Numbered from the stretch's first letter, positions 1 through 8,467 are shown. The stretch is DNA of 10,288 nt from Paracoccaceae bacterium (GCA_007134405.1 SLKW01000301.1:1-10288), one strand, 5' to 3'. Notes: generated from the letters alone by a model not told the origin. Numbers and translations: made by a program.

Positions 1-743
1 AAGCCGCCGCCGATTCCCTTGGCAACCATCATGATGTCGGGCGCGATGCCGGCCCATTCATGCGCGAAGAGCTTGCCGGTGCGGCCGACGCCGCATTGCA
101 CCTCGTCCAGGACCAGCAGCGCGCCGACCCGGTCGCAGGCGGCGCGCAGGCCCTTGAGGCAGGCTTCGGGCAGGGGGCGGATGCCGCCTTCGCCCTGGAT
201 CGGCTCGATCATCACGGCGGCGACGGTGTCGTCCAGCGCGGCGTCGAACGCTTCGTGGTCGCCCCAGGAAAGTGTCTTGAAGCCGGGCATCAGGGGGCCG
301 AAGCCCGTGGTCATCTTCTCGGACCCCGCGGCGGCGATGGCGCCGGTGGAACGGCCGTGGAAGGCGCCCTCGAAGGTCAGGATGGTCGGGCGGTCCTCGC
401 CCCGGTCGAACCAGTGGCGGCGGACCATCTTGATCGCCAGTTCCGCCGCCTCGGTCCCCGAATTGGTGAAGAAGACGCTGTCGGCGAAAGTGGCCTCCAC
501 CAGCGCGTCGGCCAGCGCCTTCTGCTGGGGAATTTCGTAAAGGTTCGACACATGCCAGAGCTTGGCCGCCTGGTCCCCCAGGGCCTGGACGAGCGCCGGA
601 TGGGCATGGCCCAGGGCATTGACCGCGATCCCCGCGCCGAGGTCGAGGAAGCGGCGGCCATCGGCCTCGATCAGCCAGGAGCCTTCGCCCCTTACGAAGG
701 TGAGGGGTGCGCGGTTGTAGGTGGGCAGAACGGAGGAAATCAT
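1..743 (-). CDS. argD: acetylornithine aminotransferase (class III PLP aminotransferase), 3' end outside window
   Basis: This is a fold-type I PLP enzyme that transaminates N-acetylornithine and 2-oxoglutarate in arginine synthesis in the cytoplasm. Reading from the ATG at 743, 247 codons are visible; the family is about 390 residues, so roughly two thirds is present. Visible landmarks are the early [14 protein letters not shown] block, the cofactor phosphate loop NSGTEA (about 94-99), [15 protein letters not shown], the LDEVQ motif with the pyridine-binding Asp at 213, and AKGIGGG at the window edge, whose Lys242 is the expected Schiff-base lysine. An AGGAA ribosome site lies 6 to 7 bases before the ATG, which fixes the start. 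The family also contains GabT and ornithine aminotransferases, but the short N terminus and the GHAHP and HVSNLY blocks fit ArgD best. In Rhodobacteraceae argF commonly follows; that cannot be seen here. Confidence 0.9.
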   Translation of the reverse strand, partial: MISSVLPTYNRAPLTFVRGEGSWLIEADGRRFLDLGAGIAVNALGHAHPALVQALGDQAAKLWHVSNLYEIPQQKALADALVEATFADSVFFTNSGTEAAELAIKMVRRHWFDRGEDRPTILTFEGAFHGRSTGAIAAAGSEKMTTGFGPLMPGFKTLSWGDHEAFDAALDDTVAAVMIEPIQGEGGIRPLPEACLKGLRAACDRVGALLVLDEVQCGVGRTGKLFAHEWAGIAPDIMMVAKGIGGG

Positions 744-790
744 CGCGGGTTCCTGAAAGAAAGCCCAGACGTGCCAAAGGCGCCGGGACA

Positions 791-796
791 AGTCAA
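791..796 (-). promoter_or_regulatory. possible -35 element (TTGACT) for argD
   Basis: On the minus strand TTGACT lies about 50 bases before the argD ATG, a suitable distance for a -35 hexamer. The expected -10 position, about 17 bases on, reads CACGTC and is a poor match, so only half of the promoter is convincing. No ARG-box-like palindrome was recognised. Confidence 0.25.
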
Positions 797-958
797 CGTA
801 TAGGAAATGCGGGCAGGCGGGATCGCCGTCAGACGCGGGGGCGTCGGCGTCGCAGCGGATGGCGGGGTGCGATGCGGTCGATCATGCGCCTTGGTTAGCG
901 CGGCGCGGGGCGGTTGTCGACGGGAATTCTGCCGCCGCGCGGCGACCGCGATGCGACC

Positions 959-987
959 TTGCCCCGCCCCGACCGCTCCAGTATCCC
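959..987 (+). promoter_or_regulatory. weak candidate promoter for ilvD
   Basis: TTGCCC at 959-964 and TATCCC at 982-987 are separated by 17 bases and end 33 bases before the ilvD start codon. Both hexamers are imperfect. The rest of the 277-base argD/ilvD gap is GC-rich, with no recognised gene and no obvious leader peptide rich in branched-chain codons, so attenuation is not indicated. Confidence 0.2.
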
Positions 988-1020
988 TTGCCGCAGCCAG
1001 TTTGCCGGGGAGGGACCGCC

Positions 1021-2754
1021 ATGACCGACCAGCGTTTCGACAAGTCGAAACTGCCCAGCCGCCACGTGACCGAAGGGCCTGCGCGGGCGCCGCACCGGTC
1101 GTATTTCTACGCGATGGGGATTTCCGAGGAAGAGATCCACCAGCCTTGGGTCGGGGTCGCCACCTGCTGGAACGAGGCCGCGCCCTGCAACATCTCGCTG
1201 AACCGGCAGGCGCAGGCGGTGAAGATGGGCGTGAAGAAGGGCGGCGGTACGCCGCGCGAGTTCACCACGATCACGGTGACCGACGGGATCGCGATGGGCC
1301 ACGAGGGGATGCGCTCGTCGCTCGCCTCGCGCGATGCGATCGCGGATACGGTCGAACTGACCATGCGCGGGCATTGCTATGATGCGCTGGTGGGGCTCGC
1401 GGGGTGCGACAAGAGCCTGCCGGGGATGATGATGGCGATGGTGCGGCTCAACACGCCGTCGGTGTTCATCTACGGCGGCTCGATCCTGCCGGGGCGGCTC
1501 GATGGGCGCGACGTGACCGTGCAGGACGTGTTCGAGGCGGTGGGCAAGCACCAGGCCGGTAACTACACCGATGCGGAACTCGCGATCCTGGAGCGCGTGG
1601 CCTGCCCCTCGGCCGGGGCCTGTGGCGGGCAGTTCACGGCGAACACGATGGCCTGCGTGTCCGAGGCCATCGGGCTGGCGCTGCCCAATTCCTCGGGGGC
1701 GCCGGCGCCCTACGAAAGCCGCGACCAGTATGGCGAGGCCTCGGGCGAGGCGGTGATGCGGCTGATCGAGAAGAACATCCGCGCGCGCGACATCGTCACC
1801 CGCAAGTCGCTGGAGAACGCCGCCCGCGTCGTGGCCTGCACCGGCGGGTCGACGAATGCGGGGCTGCACCTGCCGGCCATCGCGCACGAGGCGGGGATCG
1901 AGTTCGACCTGTTCGACGTCTGCGACATCTTCCACGACACGCCCTATTTCGTCAGCCTCAAGCCCGGCGGGGAATATGTCGCCAAGGACCTCTACGAGGT
2001 GGGCGGCGTGCCGGTGGTGATGAAGGAGCTGCGTAAGGCGGGGCTCATCCACGAGGATTGCATCACCGCCACCGGCCGCACCATCGGCGAGGAGATCGAC
2101 CTTGTCACCCGCGAGGCGGACGGGCGTGTGATCTACCCTGTGGAGACGCCGATCACCAAGACCGGCGGCGTTGTCGGGCTGAAGGGCAACCTGGCGCCGG
2201 ACGGGGCCATCGTGAAGGTGGCGGGGATCGCGGCCGAGGACCAGGTCTTCACCGGTCCCGCGCGCGTTTTCGAGTCGGAGGAAGAGGCCTTCGAAGCGGT
2301 CAAGGCGCGGCAGTACAAGGAAGGCGAGGTCATCGTCATCCGCAACGAAGGCCCGGCGGGCGGGCCGGGGATGCGCGAGATGCTGGCGACGACGGCGGCG
2401 CTGTCGGGGCAGGGCATGGGCAAGAAGGTGGCGCTGATCACCGATGGGCGCTTTTCCGGGGCGACGCGGGGCTTCTGCATCGGCCATGTCGGCCCCGAGG
2501 CGGCGCATGGCGGGCCGATCGCGTTGCTGAAGAACGGCGATGTCATCACCATCGACGCGATCAAGGGCGAGCTGTCGGTGGACCTGTCCGACGACGAGCT
2601 TGTCCGGCGCAAGGAGGCGTGGAAAGGCCCGCGCCCGACGATCTACGCCACCGGCGCGCTGTGGAAATACGCGCAACTCGTGGGCGGGGCGCGCCAGGGG
2701 GCGGTGACGCATCCCGGCGGGGGCGCCGAGGCGCATGTCTACATGGACCTCTGA
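1021..2754 (+). CDS. ilvD: dihydroxy-acid dehydratase
   Basis: It dehydrates 2,3-dihydroxy-isovalerate and 2,3-dihydroxy-3-methylvalerate to the 2-keto acids that precede valine, leucine and isoleucine. The protein is 577 residues, typical of the shorter IlvD/Edd members. Three cluster cysteines fit the family: Cys56 in APCN, Cys129 in GCDKS and Cys201 in GACGGQ. Asp130 and Lys131 match the Mg2+ site with its carbamylated lysine, and Ser479 in [10 protein letters not shown] matches the catalytic serine. The [19 protein letters not shown] block is strongly conserved in this family. The reading frame stays open upstream to 859, but the ATG at 1021 has a GGGAGG ribosome site just before it and gives the normal N terminus. 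Length suggests the [2Fe-2S] subtype rather than the longer E. coli-like [4Fe-4S] subtype; this is inference. The 3' end overlaps a lipoprotein gene by 20 bases. Confidence 0.96.
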   Translation: MTDQRFDKSKLPSRHVTEGPARAPHRSYFYAMGISEEEIHQPWVGVATCWNEAAPCNISLNRQAQAVKMGVKKGGGTPREFTTITVTDGIAMGHEGMRSSLASRDAIADTVELTMRGHCYDALVGLAGCDKSLPGMMMAMVRLNTPSVFIYGGSILPGRLDGRDVTVQDVFEAVGKHQAGNYTDAELAILERVACPSAGACGGQFTANTMACVSEAIGLALPNSSGAPAPYESRDQYGEASGEAVMRLIEKNIRARDIVTRKSLENAARVVACTGGSTNAGLHLPAIAHEAGIEFDLFDVCDIFHDTPYFVSLKPGGEYVAKDLYEVGGVPVVMKELRKAGLIHEDCITATGRTIGEEIDLVTREADGRVIYPVETPITKTGGVVGLKGNLAPDGAIVKVAGIAAEDQVFTGPARVFESEEEAFEAVKARQYKEGEVIVIRNEGPAGGPGMREMLATTAALSGQGMGKKVALITDGRFSGATRGFCIGHVGPEAAHGGPIALLKNGDVITIDAIKGELSVDLSDDELVRRKEAWKGPRPTIYATGALWKYAQLVGGARQGAVTHPGGGAEAHVYMDL

Positions 2755-3373
2755 GCCGAAGGCCCGGCGGGGTTTCTGGCTGCCGGCGGCGCTGGTCCTG
2801 TTGCTGGCCGGATGCTTCGAGGCCGCGCCGCTGGCGCGGTTCACCGACCGGGAGGCCGAGCCCGGCCCGACGCGCCTGTCGGTATTCGACGGGGCGCTGA
2901 CGGTCGCGGGGCCCGAGGGCTATTGCGTCGACCGGAACTCGACCGTCGAAAACGCCAGCGAAGCCTTTGTTTTGTTGGTCGCGTGCCGCGCGTCCGAGCG
3001 GCAGCGGCCGGTGCTGGCGGCGACGGTGACCGCCTTGCCCGCCGAGGCCGCGCGGGGCACGGAGAACCTGCGCACCCTGATGACGGCGGTGACCAGCGAG
3101 GCGGGGCGCGGGCATCTGAGCCGGTCGGGGCAGGCGGGGGACGTGCGCATCGAGTCCGCCGCGATCGAGAACGGGGCGATCTGGTTGCGCATAAACGACC
3201 GTGGCTCGCCCGAAACCTTCGCGCCGGACTATTGGCGTGCGATCCTGCCGGTGGGGGGGCGCGTCGTTTCGCTGTCGGTCCTCGATGCCCGCGCAGCGCC
3301 CGGTTCGGCGGAGGAGGGGCGCGCGATCCTGCGGGGGTTCGCCGCGCGGATGCGGACGGTCAACGGGCGTTGA
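2735..3373 (+). CDS. predicted lipoprotein of unknown function
   Basis: This is a 212-residue protein that I do not recognise. The N terminus carries basic residues (Lys9, Arg11, Arg12), a hydrophobic stretch at about 14-23 and a lipobox LAGC ending at Cys27, so it should be a type II signal peptide product anchored to a membrane leaflet. Two further cysteines (64 in EGYCVD and 84 in VACR) could form a disulfide in the periplasm. The remainder is a mixed alpha/beta-looking globular domain without repeats or a further membrane segment. The ATG lies inside the last codons of ilvD in another frame (20-base overlap), with a GAGG only about 3 bases before it. Translation is therefore probably coupled to ilvD, although a role in branched-chain amino acid synthesis does not follow. 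The signal peptide supports the gene being real despite many competing frames in this GC-rich DNA. Confidence 0.78.
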   Translation: MSTWTSEPKARRGFWLPAALVLLLAGCFEAAPLARFTDREAEPGPTRLSVFDGALTVAGPEGYCVDRNSTVENASEAFVLLVACRASERQRPVLAATVTALPAEAARGTENLRTLMTAVTSEAGRGHLSRSGQAGDVRIESAAIENGAIWLRINDRGSPETFAPDYWRAILPVGGRVVSLSVLDARAAPGSAEEGRAILRGFAARMRTVNGR

Positions 3374-3776
3374 GGCGGGCCGGGGCGGGGCCGCGCCGAA
3401 GGGTTTACGAAAGCTTGACGGGGCGTGCCGGTGCGTCGGTCCCGGCGCGCGTGAGACCGGGCGGATCGCCTTGGTGTGTTGGGAATTCAGCGTATGGCAG
3501 GCGTGTGGCAAGCGTATGACAGGCGTGTGGCAAACGTATGGCAGTTTTCGCCACTTCGGGCCGAATCCGGGGAAATCCGCGCTTTCGCGCAACGTACGGC
3601 GGGCGGCGGGACGCAACGGCTTGGGGCCGAAAGCTGTGGCCGAAGTGCCCCATGAGGTCCGGATTCCGGGGCGCGACAAGGCCAGATGGCCGGGGGCGTC
3701 GGGACGGGGCGGTGCGCGGCTGGCGGGCCGGGCTGCGCCGGAAGAGGCGGCGGGCCGCTGGGACCGCGCGCGGCGC
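3374..3776. other. 403-base gap between convergent genes, no convincing gene
   Basis: The lipoprotein gene ends on the plus strand and the winged-helix gene ends on the minus strand, so neither needs a promoter here. All six frames are open for long stretches, but none has a plausible ribosome site, signal peptide or recognisable motif. The notable content is the 11-bp tandem repeat at 3490-3544. A short GC-rich stem, CGCCG/CGGCG at 3736-3752, lies just beyond the minus-strand gene but lacks a T-run, so it is not called as a terminator. Confidence 0.6.
3490..3544. repeat. five tandem 11-bp repeats in two alternating versions
   Basis: Five head-to-tail 11-mers fit the pattern RCGTRTGRCAR. Units 1, 3 and 5 are GCGTATGGCAG, GCGTATGACAG and ACGTATGGCAG; units 2 and 4 are both GCGTGTGGCAA. 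The array can equally be read as two and a half copies of a 22-bp repeat. An 11-bp period is about one helical turn, so each unit presents the same face of the DNA. It lies between convergent genes, outside any convincing coding frame. It does not match the DnaA-box consensus or the CtrA half-site pattern. Binding sites for an unknown protein, or simple replication slippage, are both possible. Confidence 0.9.
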
Positions 3777-4481
3777 TCAGACGATGCGGATCGCCTTGCG
3801 GTCGATGGCCAGGATGTAGCCTTGCCGGGCGATGTTGCGCACCAGAAGCTCGCTCACCATCTGGTTGCCGAGCGAGTCGCGCAGCCGCTTGATGCGGGTG
3901 GCCCCGGCGGCCTCGTCGCAATTGGCCTCGTCGCGGCCGCTGATCGTCGCCTCGATCTGCGCGCCCGAGAGGATGTCGCCGTCCATCCGCGCCTCGGCCA
4001 GCACGGCGAGGGTTTCGACCGCCGCCTCGGTCAGTGCGAATTCCATGTCGTTGAGCGCCACCTTGCGCTCGGCCCGGTTGATGACCAGCGAGGAGACCTG
4101 GATCCCGGCGCGTTCGAGCTGCGCCAGCCGCCGGTGGAGCGTGATCAGCATCAGGATCACCACCAGCGCGGTGATGAGAAGCGCGCTGGCGAAGACCATC
4201 AGCACGAAGATCACCATCCGGTAGGAGCCGAGCGTTTCGGCGAATGCGGTGCCGGACAGCGCCAGGATCTCGAGCAGCTTGAGTTCGGCCTGGCCGGTCA
4301 GGTCGGAATGCTCGATGAAGATCCGCTCCACCCGCGCGTTGAAGGCGCCGGCATCGGGCAGGTTGATGAACAGAAAAACCGCCGTGACCGCCAGCACCGT
4401 CACGATCGCCGCGAACCCCCAGAGCACGGCGCGCGAGGCCGTGCGTGTCAGGTCAGTAGCGGAGGAAGTACCGCCCTGCAT
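3777..4481 (-). CDS. two-TM membrane protein with C-terminal OmpR/PhoB-like winged-helix domain
   Basis: This 234-residue protein has a short basic N terminus, a first membrane segment at about 19-41, a periplasmic segment of about 46 residues with helical character, and a second membrane segment at about 88-115 followed by HRR. By the positive-inside rule, the N terminus and C-terminal domain are both cytoplasmic. Residues about 133-227 resemble the OmpR DNA-binding domain: an LTEAAVETLAVLAE helix, then TRIKRLRDSLG as the presumed recognition helix, then NIARQGYIL, matching the family's GYR(L/V) wing. ToxR and CadC carry this domain before a single membrane segment; here the order is reversed. 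A GAGGAG ribosome site sits about 6 bases before the ATG. The start lies 29 bases inside the upstream exported-protein gene, so the two are probably translationally coupled. A membrane-bound transcription regulator is the likely role; ligand and targets are unknown. Confidence 0.82.
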   Translation of the reverse strand: MQGGTSSATDLTRTASRAVLWGFAAIVTVLAVTAVFLFINLPDAGAFNARVERIFIEHSDLTGQAELKLLEILALSGTAFAETLGSYRMVIFVLMVFASALLITALVVILMLITLHRRLAQLERAGIQVSSLVINRAERKVALNDMEFALTEAAVETLAVLAEARMDGDILSGAQIEATISGRDEANCDEAAGATRIKRLRDSLGNQMVSELLVRNIARQGYILAIDRKAIRIV

Positions 4482-4746
4482 CCTCTCTCCTCGATTCGAG
4501 CCCTTCGGGCCCGAATGTGGACACGATCTGCAGGAGAATCCAGCCGTCGCGTTCCAGCCGGGGGGCGAGATGCGCGGCGGCGGCGCGGGCGTCGCCGCAG
4601 GCCGAGGAGGGCAGTTCGGCGACCCCGTATTGCAGGCGCAGCGGGTTGTCCTGCTTGGCCTTGTAGTCGGCGTAGCACTGCGCCGTCGCCGGCAGCGCCG
4701 CGGCGCAGGCGATGAGGAGGGCGATGGCGAGGCTGCGCGGAGTCAT
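4453..4746 (-). CDS. small exported protein of unknown function
   Basis: The preferred ATG at 4746 gives 97 residues beginning MTPRSL, with a hydrophobic segment to about residue 19 and a signal peptidase I site at ATA|Q (after about residue 22). The mature protein is only about 75 residues. It holds two cysteines, 24 in QCYADYK and 50 in SSACGD, that could form one disulfide. The frame stays open to 4812, but the extra 22 residues would bury the signal peptide, so the internal ATG is chosen; its ribosome site is weak (AGGGG about 13 bases upstream). I cannot assign a function. It is the first gene of an overlapping pair with the membrane winged-helix protein, so a periplasmic partner or sensor role for that regulator is possible, but this is inference from position only. 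Confidence 0.75.
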   Translation of the reverse strand: MTPRSLAIALLIACAAALPATAQCYADYKAKQDNPLRLQYGVAELPSSACGDARAAAAHLAPRLERDGWILLQIVSTFGPEGLESRREDAGRYFLRY

Positions 4747-4769
4747 GCCGAGAGCATCGCCCCTGTGGC

Positions 4770-4788
4770 GCGGATAATCAATATCCGC
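4770..4788. promoter_or_regulatory. perfect 7-bp inverted repeat, candidate operator in a divergent promoter region
   Basis: GCGGATA and TATCCGC are exact reverse complements separated by the five bases ATCAA. The site lies 24 bases before the ATG at 4746 (minus strand) and about 150 bases before the ATG at 4940 (plus strand). A related half, CGGATATCAG, occurs at 4820-4829, 49 bases on. A GANTC site (GAATC, 4790-4794) starts two bases past the palindrome. The AT-rich core contrasts with the surrounding GC-rich DNA, which favours a protein-binding site over a chance stem. The adjacent winged-helix gene is an obvious candidate for the binding protein, unproven. Confidence 0.45.
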
Positions 4789-4939
4789 CGAATCGCGGCC
4801 CCGCTCGCTCAAGCGTTATCGGATATCAGCGGGGGGTGGTTGCGCCGCATTGCCCGACGGGTCAGACTTGGATCTTGCAACGCCGCGGTGCCGGTCATGC
4901 ACATCCTGTGGCTGGCATCGGTGCCGAAAGGACGGACCG

Positions 4940-5431
4940 ATGAGAGATTGCATTCCCGCGCCCCCCATTCCCGCGCCCCCCATCCCTGCGCCCGGCGGTC
5001 ATGCGCGCCGCGCGCTGCTGTCGGCGGCCGCGTTCGCGCTGGCCGGGTGGGCGGCCCTTCAGCCGGCGCAGGCGCAGACCAATGCCGAGATCATGGCCTT
5101 CGTGCGCGGCGCGACCGATGTGGGGCGGATCGTGCGCCCCGCGCAGCCCGACGCGATTCCGCAGGAAAGGCTGGGCCGGCAGGTGATCCCGGATGCGTGC
5201 CGGGAAACGGTGCAGCTGCACCGCCGGAATGTCGAGCTGTTTCTTGCCGATTGCGTGGAGGCCTACGGGATGCCGAGGCTGCCGCAGCAATGCGAGGTCC
5301 CGGTCCGGACCGAGGCCGGGCAGCGCCGGTATTTCGTGGCGCATTGCATGTTCAAGGCGCATTTCCGGCCGCAGACGCATTGGTATTCGGGCCGCCTGAT
5401 CTGGGATTCGCCCATGCCCCGCCGGCCGTAG
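4940..5431 (+). CDS. exported four-cysteine protein, paralogue 1
   Basis: The ATG at 4940 follows an AAGGA ribosome site by about 8 bases and gives 163 residues. The frame is open from a TTG at 4850, but that start has no comparable support. An unusual proline-rich run (IPAPPIPAP) precedes the signal peptide: ARR at about 22-24, a hydrophobic core, and AQA|Q cleavage after about residue 45. The mature part holds cysteines at 87, 105, 118 and 136. They have the same numbers and spacing (17, 12 and 17 residues between them) as in the protein encoded at 5738-6340, and the intervening sequence is clearly related (LPQQCEVPVRT against LPRRCETPVRT). I do not recognise the family. Two disulfides in a small periplasmic or secreted domain are likely. 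An intrinsic terminator follows the stop codon. Confidence 0.8.
   Translation: MRDCIPAPPIPAPPIPAPGGHARRALLSAAAFALAGWAALQPAQAQTNAEIMAFVRGATDVGRIVRPAQPDAIPQERLGRQVIPDACRETVQLHRRNVELFLADCVEAYGMPRLPQQCEVPVRTEAGQRRYFVAHCMFKAHFRPQTHWYSGRLIWDSPMPRRP
4951..4995 (+). repeat. three tandem 15-bp repeats at the 5' end of a gene
   Basis: CATTCCCGCGCCCCC is present twice exactly (4951-4965, 4966-4980), followed by a diverged third copy, CATCCCTGCGCCCGG. The period is a multiple of three, so copies add or remove IPAPP units ahead of the signal peptide without breaking the frame. This looks like slippage in a C-rich run. Confidence 0.85.
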
Positions 5432-5484
5432 GGCCGCCGCGCGCGCACCCCGGCCGGGGCTTGCGGACATCGTGACGACGACAG

Positions 5485-5513
5485 GGGGTGGCGCGGCCGG
5501 CGCCGCCCCTTTT
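5485..5513 (+). terminator. Rho-independent terminator after paralogue 1
   Basis: GGGGTGGCG (5485-5493) pairs with CGCCGCCCC (5501-5509), with one G-U pair and a 7-base loop, followed directly by TTTT at 5510-5513. It begins 54 bases after the stop codon at 5431. Confidence 0.65.
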
Positions 5514-5612
5514 CGCATGGCCGCCGCTCCGGGGCGTGGCGGCGATGGGCAAGACCCTGCGCATGGGGCCCCGGGGCGCGACGCGGGCGGAAACCTTGGC
5601 CCGGAACAGGCG

Positions 5613-5642
5613 TTGATATCGAGTAACAGCGCCGCGTTATTG
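5613..5642 (+). promoter_or_regulatory. weak candidate promoter for paralogue 2
   Basis: TTGATA at 5613-5618 and TTATTG at 5637-5642 are 18 bases apart, in the least GC-rich part of the gap, about 95 bases before the ATG at 5738. The -10 match is poor, so this is only a suggestion. Confidence 0.22.
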
Positions 5643-5737
5643 CCTGTCACGAACCCCCAGGGGCAGGGTCGGCTTATCGGGCGCTCTCGTCGTTCAGTGA
5701 TGCGAGTGGGGATGCGCCGGAAAGAAAGGATGACCCG

Positions 5738-6340
5738 ATGACAACGCTCTCTCCTGCATTCGGCACCTTCGGCGGCAAGGCCTCGCGGCGCCTGAGACTG
5801 TTCTTCTCGGCGGGCCTGGTGGCGTTCGCCGGGCTGGCCGGAACCGCGGCACCGGCGCAGTCGCAAAGCTCGGACGAGTTGATCCGCTTTCTTCTGGGGG
5901 CGGCGGCGGTCGCGGTGGTGGTGCGCGCGATCGATTCCTCGGCCTCGAGCACGCGGTCGCGCGGGCAGTTGGCGCGCGGCGTCCTGCCCGAGGCCTGCAT
6001 GGAGCGGGTGCGCCTGCGCGGGCGTCACGTCGACGTCTATCACACCGGCTGTCTGGGCTGGTACGGGATCGACCGGCTGCCGCGCCGGTGCGAGACGCCG
6101 GTCCGCACCGATCGCGGGATGCGCAGCTATCACCTGGCGCAATGCCTGCACGAGTCGGGCTGGCGGCCGCAATACGCCGCGGCGCCGAGCCGGCCGCGCC
6201 ACGACTGGACGCCGCCGCGCGCGCAGCCCCGGCATGACCGCCACCCGCCGCGCGCCCATCGCCGCCGGGATTGCCCGCCGGGCTGGCAGTGGGCGCCGCG
6301 CCGGCATCAGTATTCGCATTGCGAGCGCGGCCGATGGTAG
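5738..6340 (+). CDS. exported four-cysteine protein, paralogue 2, with His/Arg/Pro-rich tail
   Basis: This is a 200-residue protein. AAAGAAAGGA ends 7 bases before the ATG and fixes the start. The signal peptide has SRR at about 16-18, a hydrophobic core, and APA|Q cleavage after about residue 40. The mature protein begins with a short amphipathic or hydrophobic stretch (about 47-64) that corresponds to AEIMAFVRGA in paralogue 1. A domain follows with cysteines at 87, 105, 118 and 136, spaced exactly as in the gene at 4940-5431. Only this copy has a tail (about 147-200) built from two loose copies of PRHDxxPPRA, then CPPGWQW and a last cysteine, giving a further Cys179/Cys195 pair. The basic, histidine-rich tail could bind metal, nucleic acid or envelope polymer; nothing in the sequence decides this. 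The SRRLRLFF start resembles a twin-arginine signal only loosely, so Sec export is the default. Confidence 0.83.
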   Translation: MTTLSPAFGTFGGKASRRLRLFFSAGLVAFAGLAGTAAPAQSQSSDELIRFLLGAAAVAVVVRAIDSSASSTRSRGQLARGVLPEACMERVRLRGRHVDVYHTGCLGWYGIDRLPRRCETPVRTDRGMRSYHLAQCLHESGWRPQYAAAPSRPRHDWTPPRAQPRHDRHPPRAHRRRDCPPGWQWAPRRHQYSHCERGRW

Positions 6341-6570
6341 CCGCGCCGCATGCCCGAGTTCCGTCCGCAACGCTTTGGTAATCCATGAAGTGTATCGCAG
6401 ACGGTAGTACGAGTGACTTGAGTACGAGTTGAGTATCGTGTGCCATGAGTATGCGTACCAAGTCCTGGCCTTCGGGCCGGGCGGGGCGGGTCTTCGGACC
6501 CGCCCTTCCCATGTAGGTCCGATGTTCAAGATGTCTTGATCGCGTGTCGGGCGGATGCCATGACCGGGAC
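6341..6570. other. 230-base spacer with imperfect GAGTA repeats, no convincing gene
   Basis: The first part (6405-6456) is less GC-rich than its surroundings and contains four related words: AGTACGAGT twice (6406-6414, 6421-6429), then GAGTATCGTG (6431-6440) and GAGTATGCGT (6447-6456). The successive offsets are 15, 11 and 16 bases. Two TTCG-loop hairpins follow (6464-6505). The remainder leads into rnhB with no clear promoter hexamers. Confidence 0.5.
6464..6505 (+). terminator. two adjacent TTCG-loop hairpins, probable terminator of paralogue 2
   Basis: The first stem is CCTGGCC/GGCCGGG around a TTCG loop (one G-U pair). The second is a perfect 9-bp stem, GGGCGGGTC (6484-6492) with GACCCGCCC (6497-6505), again around TTCG. 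TTCG loops closed by C-G are exceptionally stable in RNA. Only two T residues follow before CCC, so the T-run is weak. It could act with Rho, or as the 3' end of a small RNA from the repeat region just upstream. Confidence 0.5.
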
Positions 6571-8417
<1,847 letters not shown>

Positions 8418-8467
8418 CGGGTTTACCGCCAGCGCCGGCCGACTGAAGCCCGGTCGGCGCAAACTGG

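Larger units (their letters stand above)
5432..5737. other. 306-base gap between the two exported paralogues
   Basis: The gap holds the intrinsic terminator at 5485-5513 and a weak candidate promoter further on. A GTG-started frame spans 5472-5741, but it is rich in Gly, Ala and Arg, has no ribosome site and no recognisable motif, and is not called. The spacing and terminator argue that the two paralogues are transcribed separately rather than as one operon. Confidence 0.55.

Noticed and set aside
768..785. TGGCACG on the minus strand before argD, resembling a sigma-54 -24 element
   Set aside because: The required GC of the -12 element is shifted by one base, and sigma-54 control of argD has no support.
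895..2844. 649-residue open frame on the minus strand opposite ilvD
   Set aside because: Its composition is dominated by Arg, His, Asp and Ala, as expected for the antisense of a GC-rich gene. ilvD is conserved from end to end with all its motifs.
3490..3544. 11-bp repeats as DnaA boxes or plasmid iterons
   Set aside because: The complement TTGCCACAC does not match TTATCCACA, and there is no replication initiator gene or AT-rich unwinding region nearby.
3405..3653. Minus-strand frame through the 11-bp repeats giving an 11-residue repeat (RLPHACHTLAT type)
   Set aside because: An 11-bp unit repeats at the protein level only every 33 bases and all frames are open; there is no ribosome site or domain, so the array is treated as noncoding.
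3201..4715. 504-residue open frame on the plus strand through the repeat region and the membrane regulator
   Set aside because: It overlaps well-supported genes on both sides, is Gly/Arg/Asp-rich, and has no ribosome site. The minus-strand gene has clear membrane segments and a winged helix.
4850..4939. TTG-initiated extension of the first exported paralogue
   Set aside because: It would put 30 extra residues before an already long N region, and has no ribosome site, while the ATG at 4940 has a good one.
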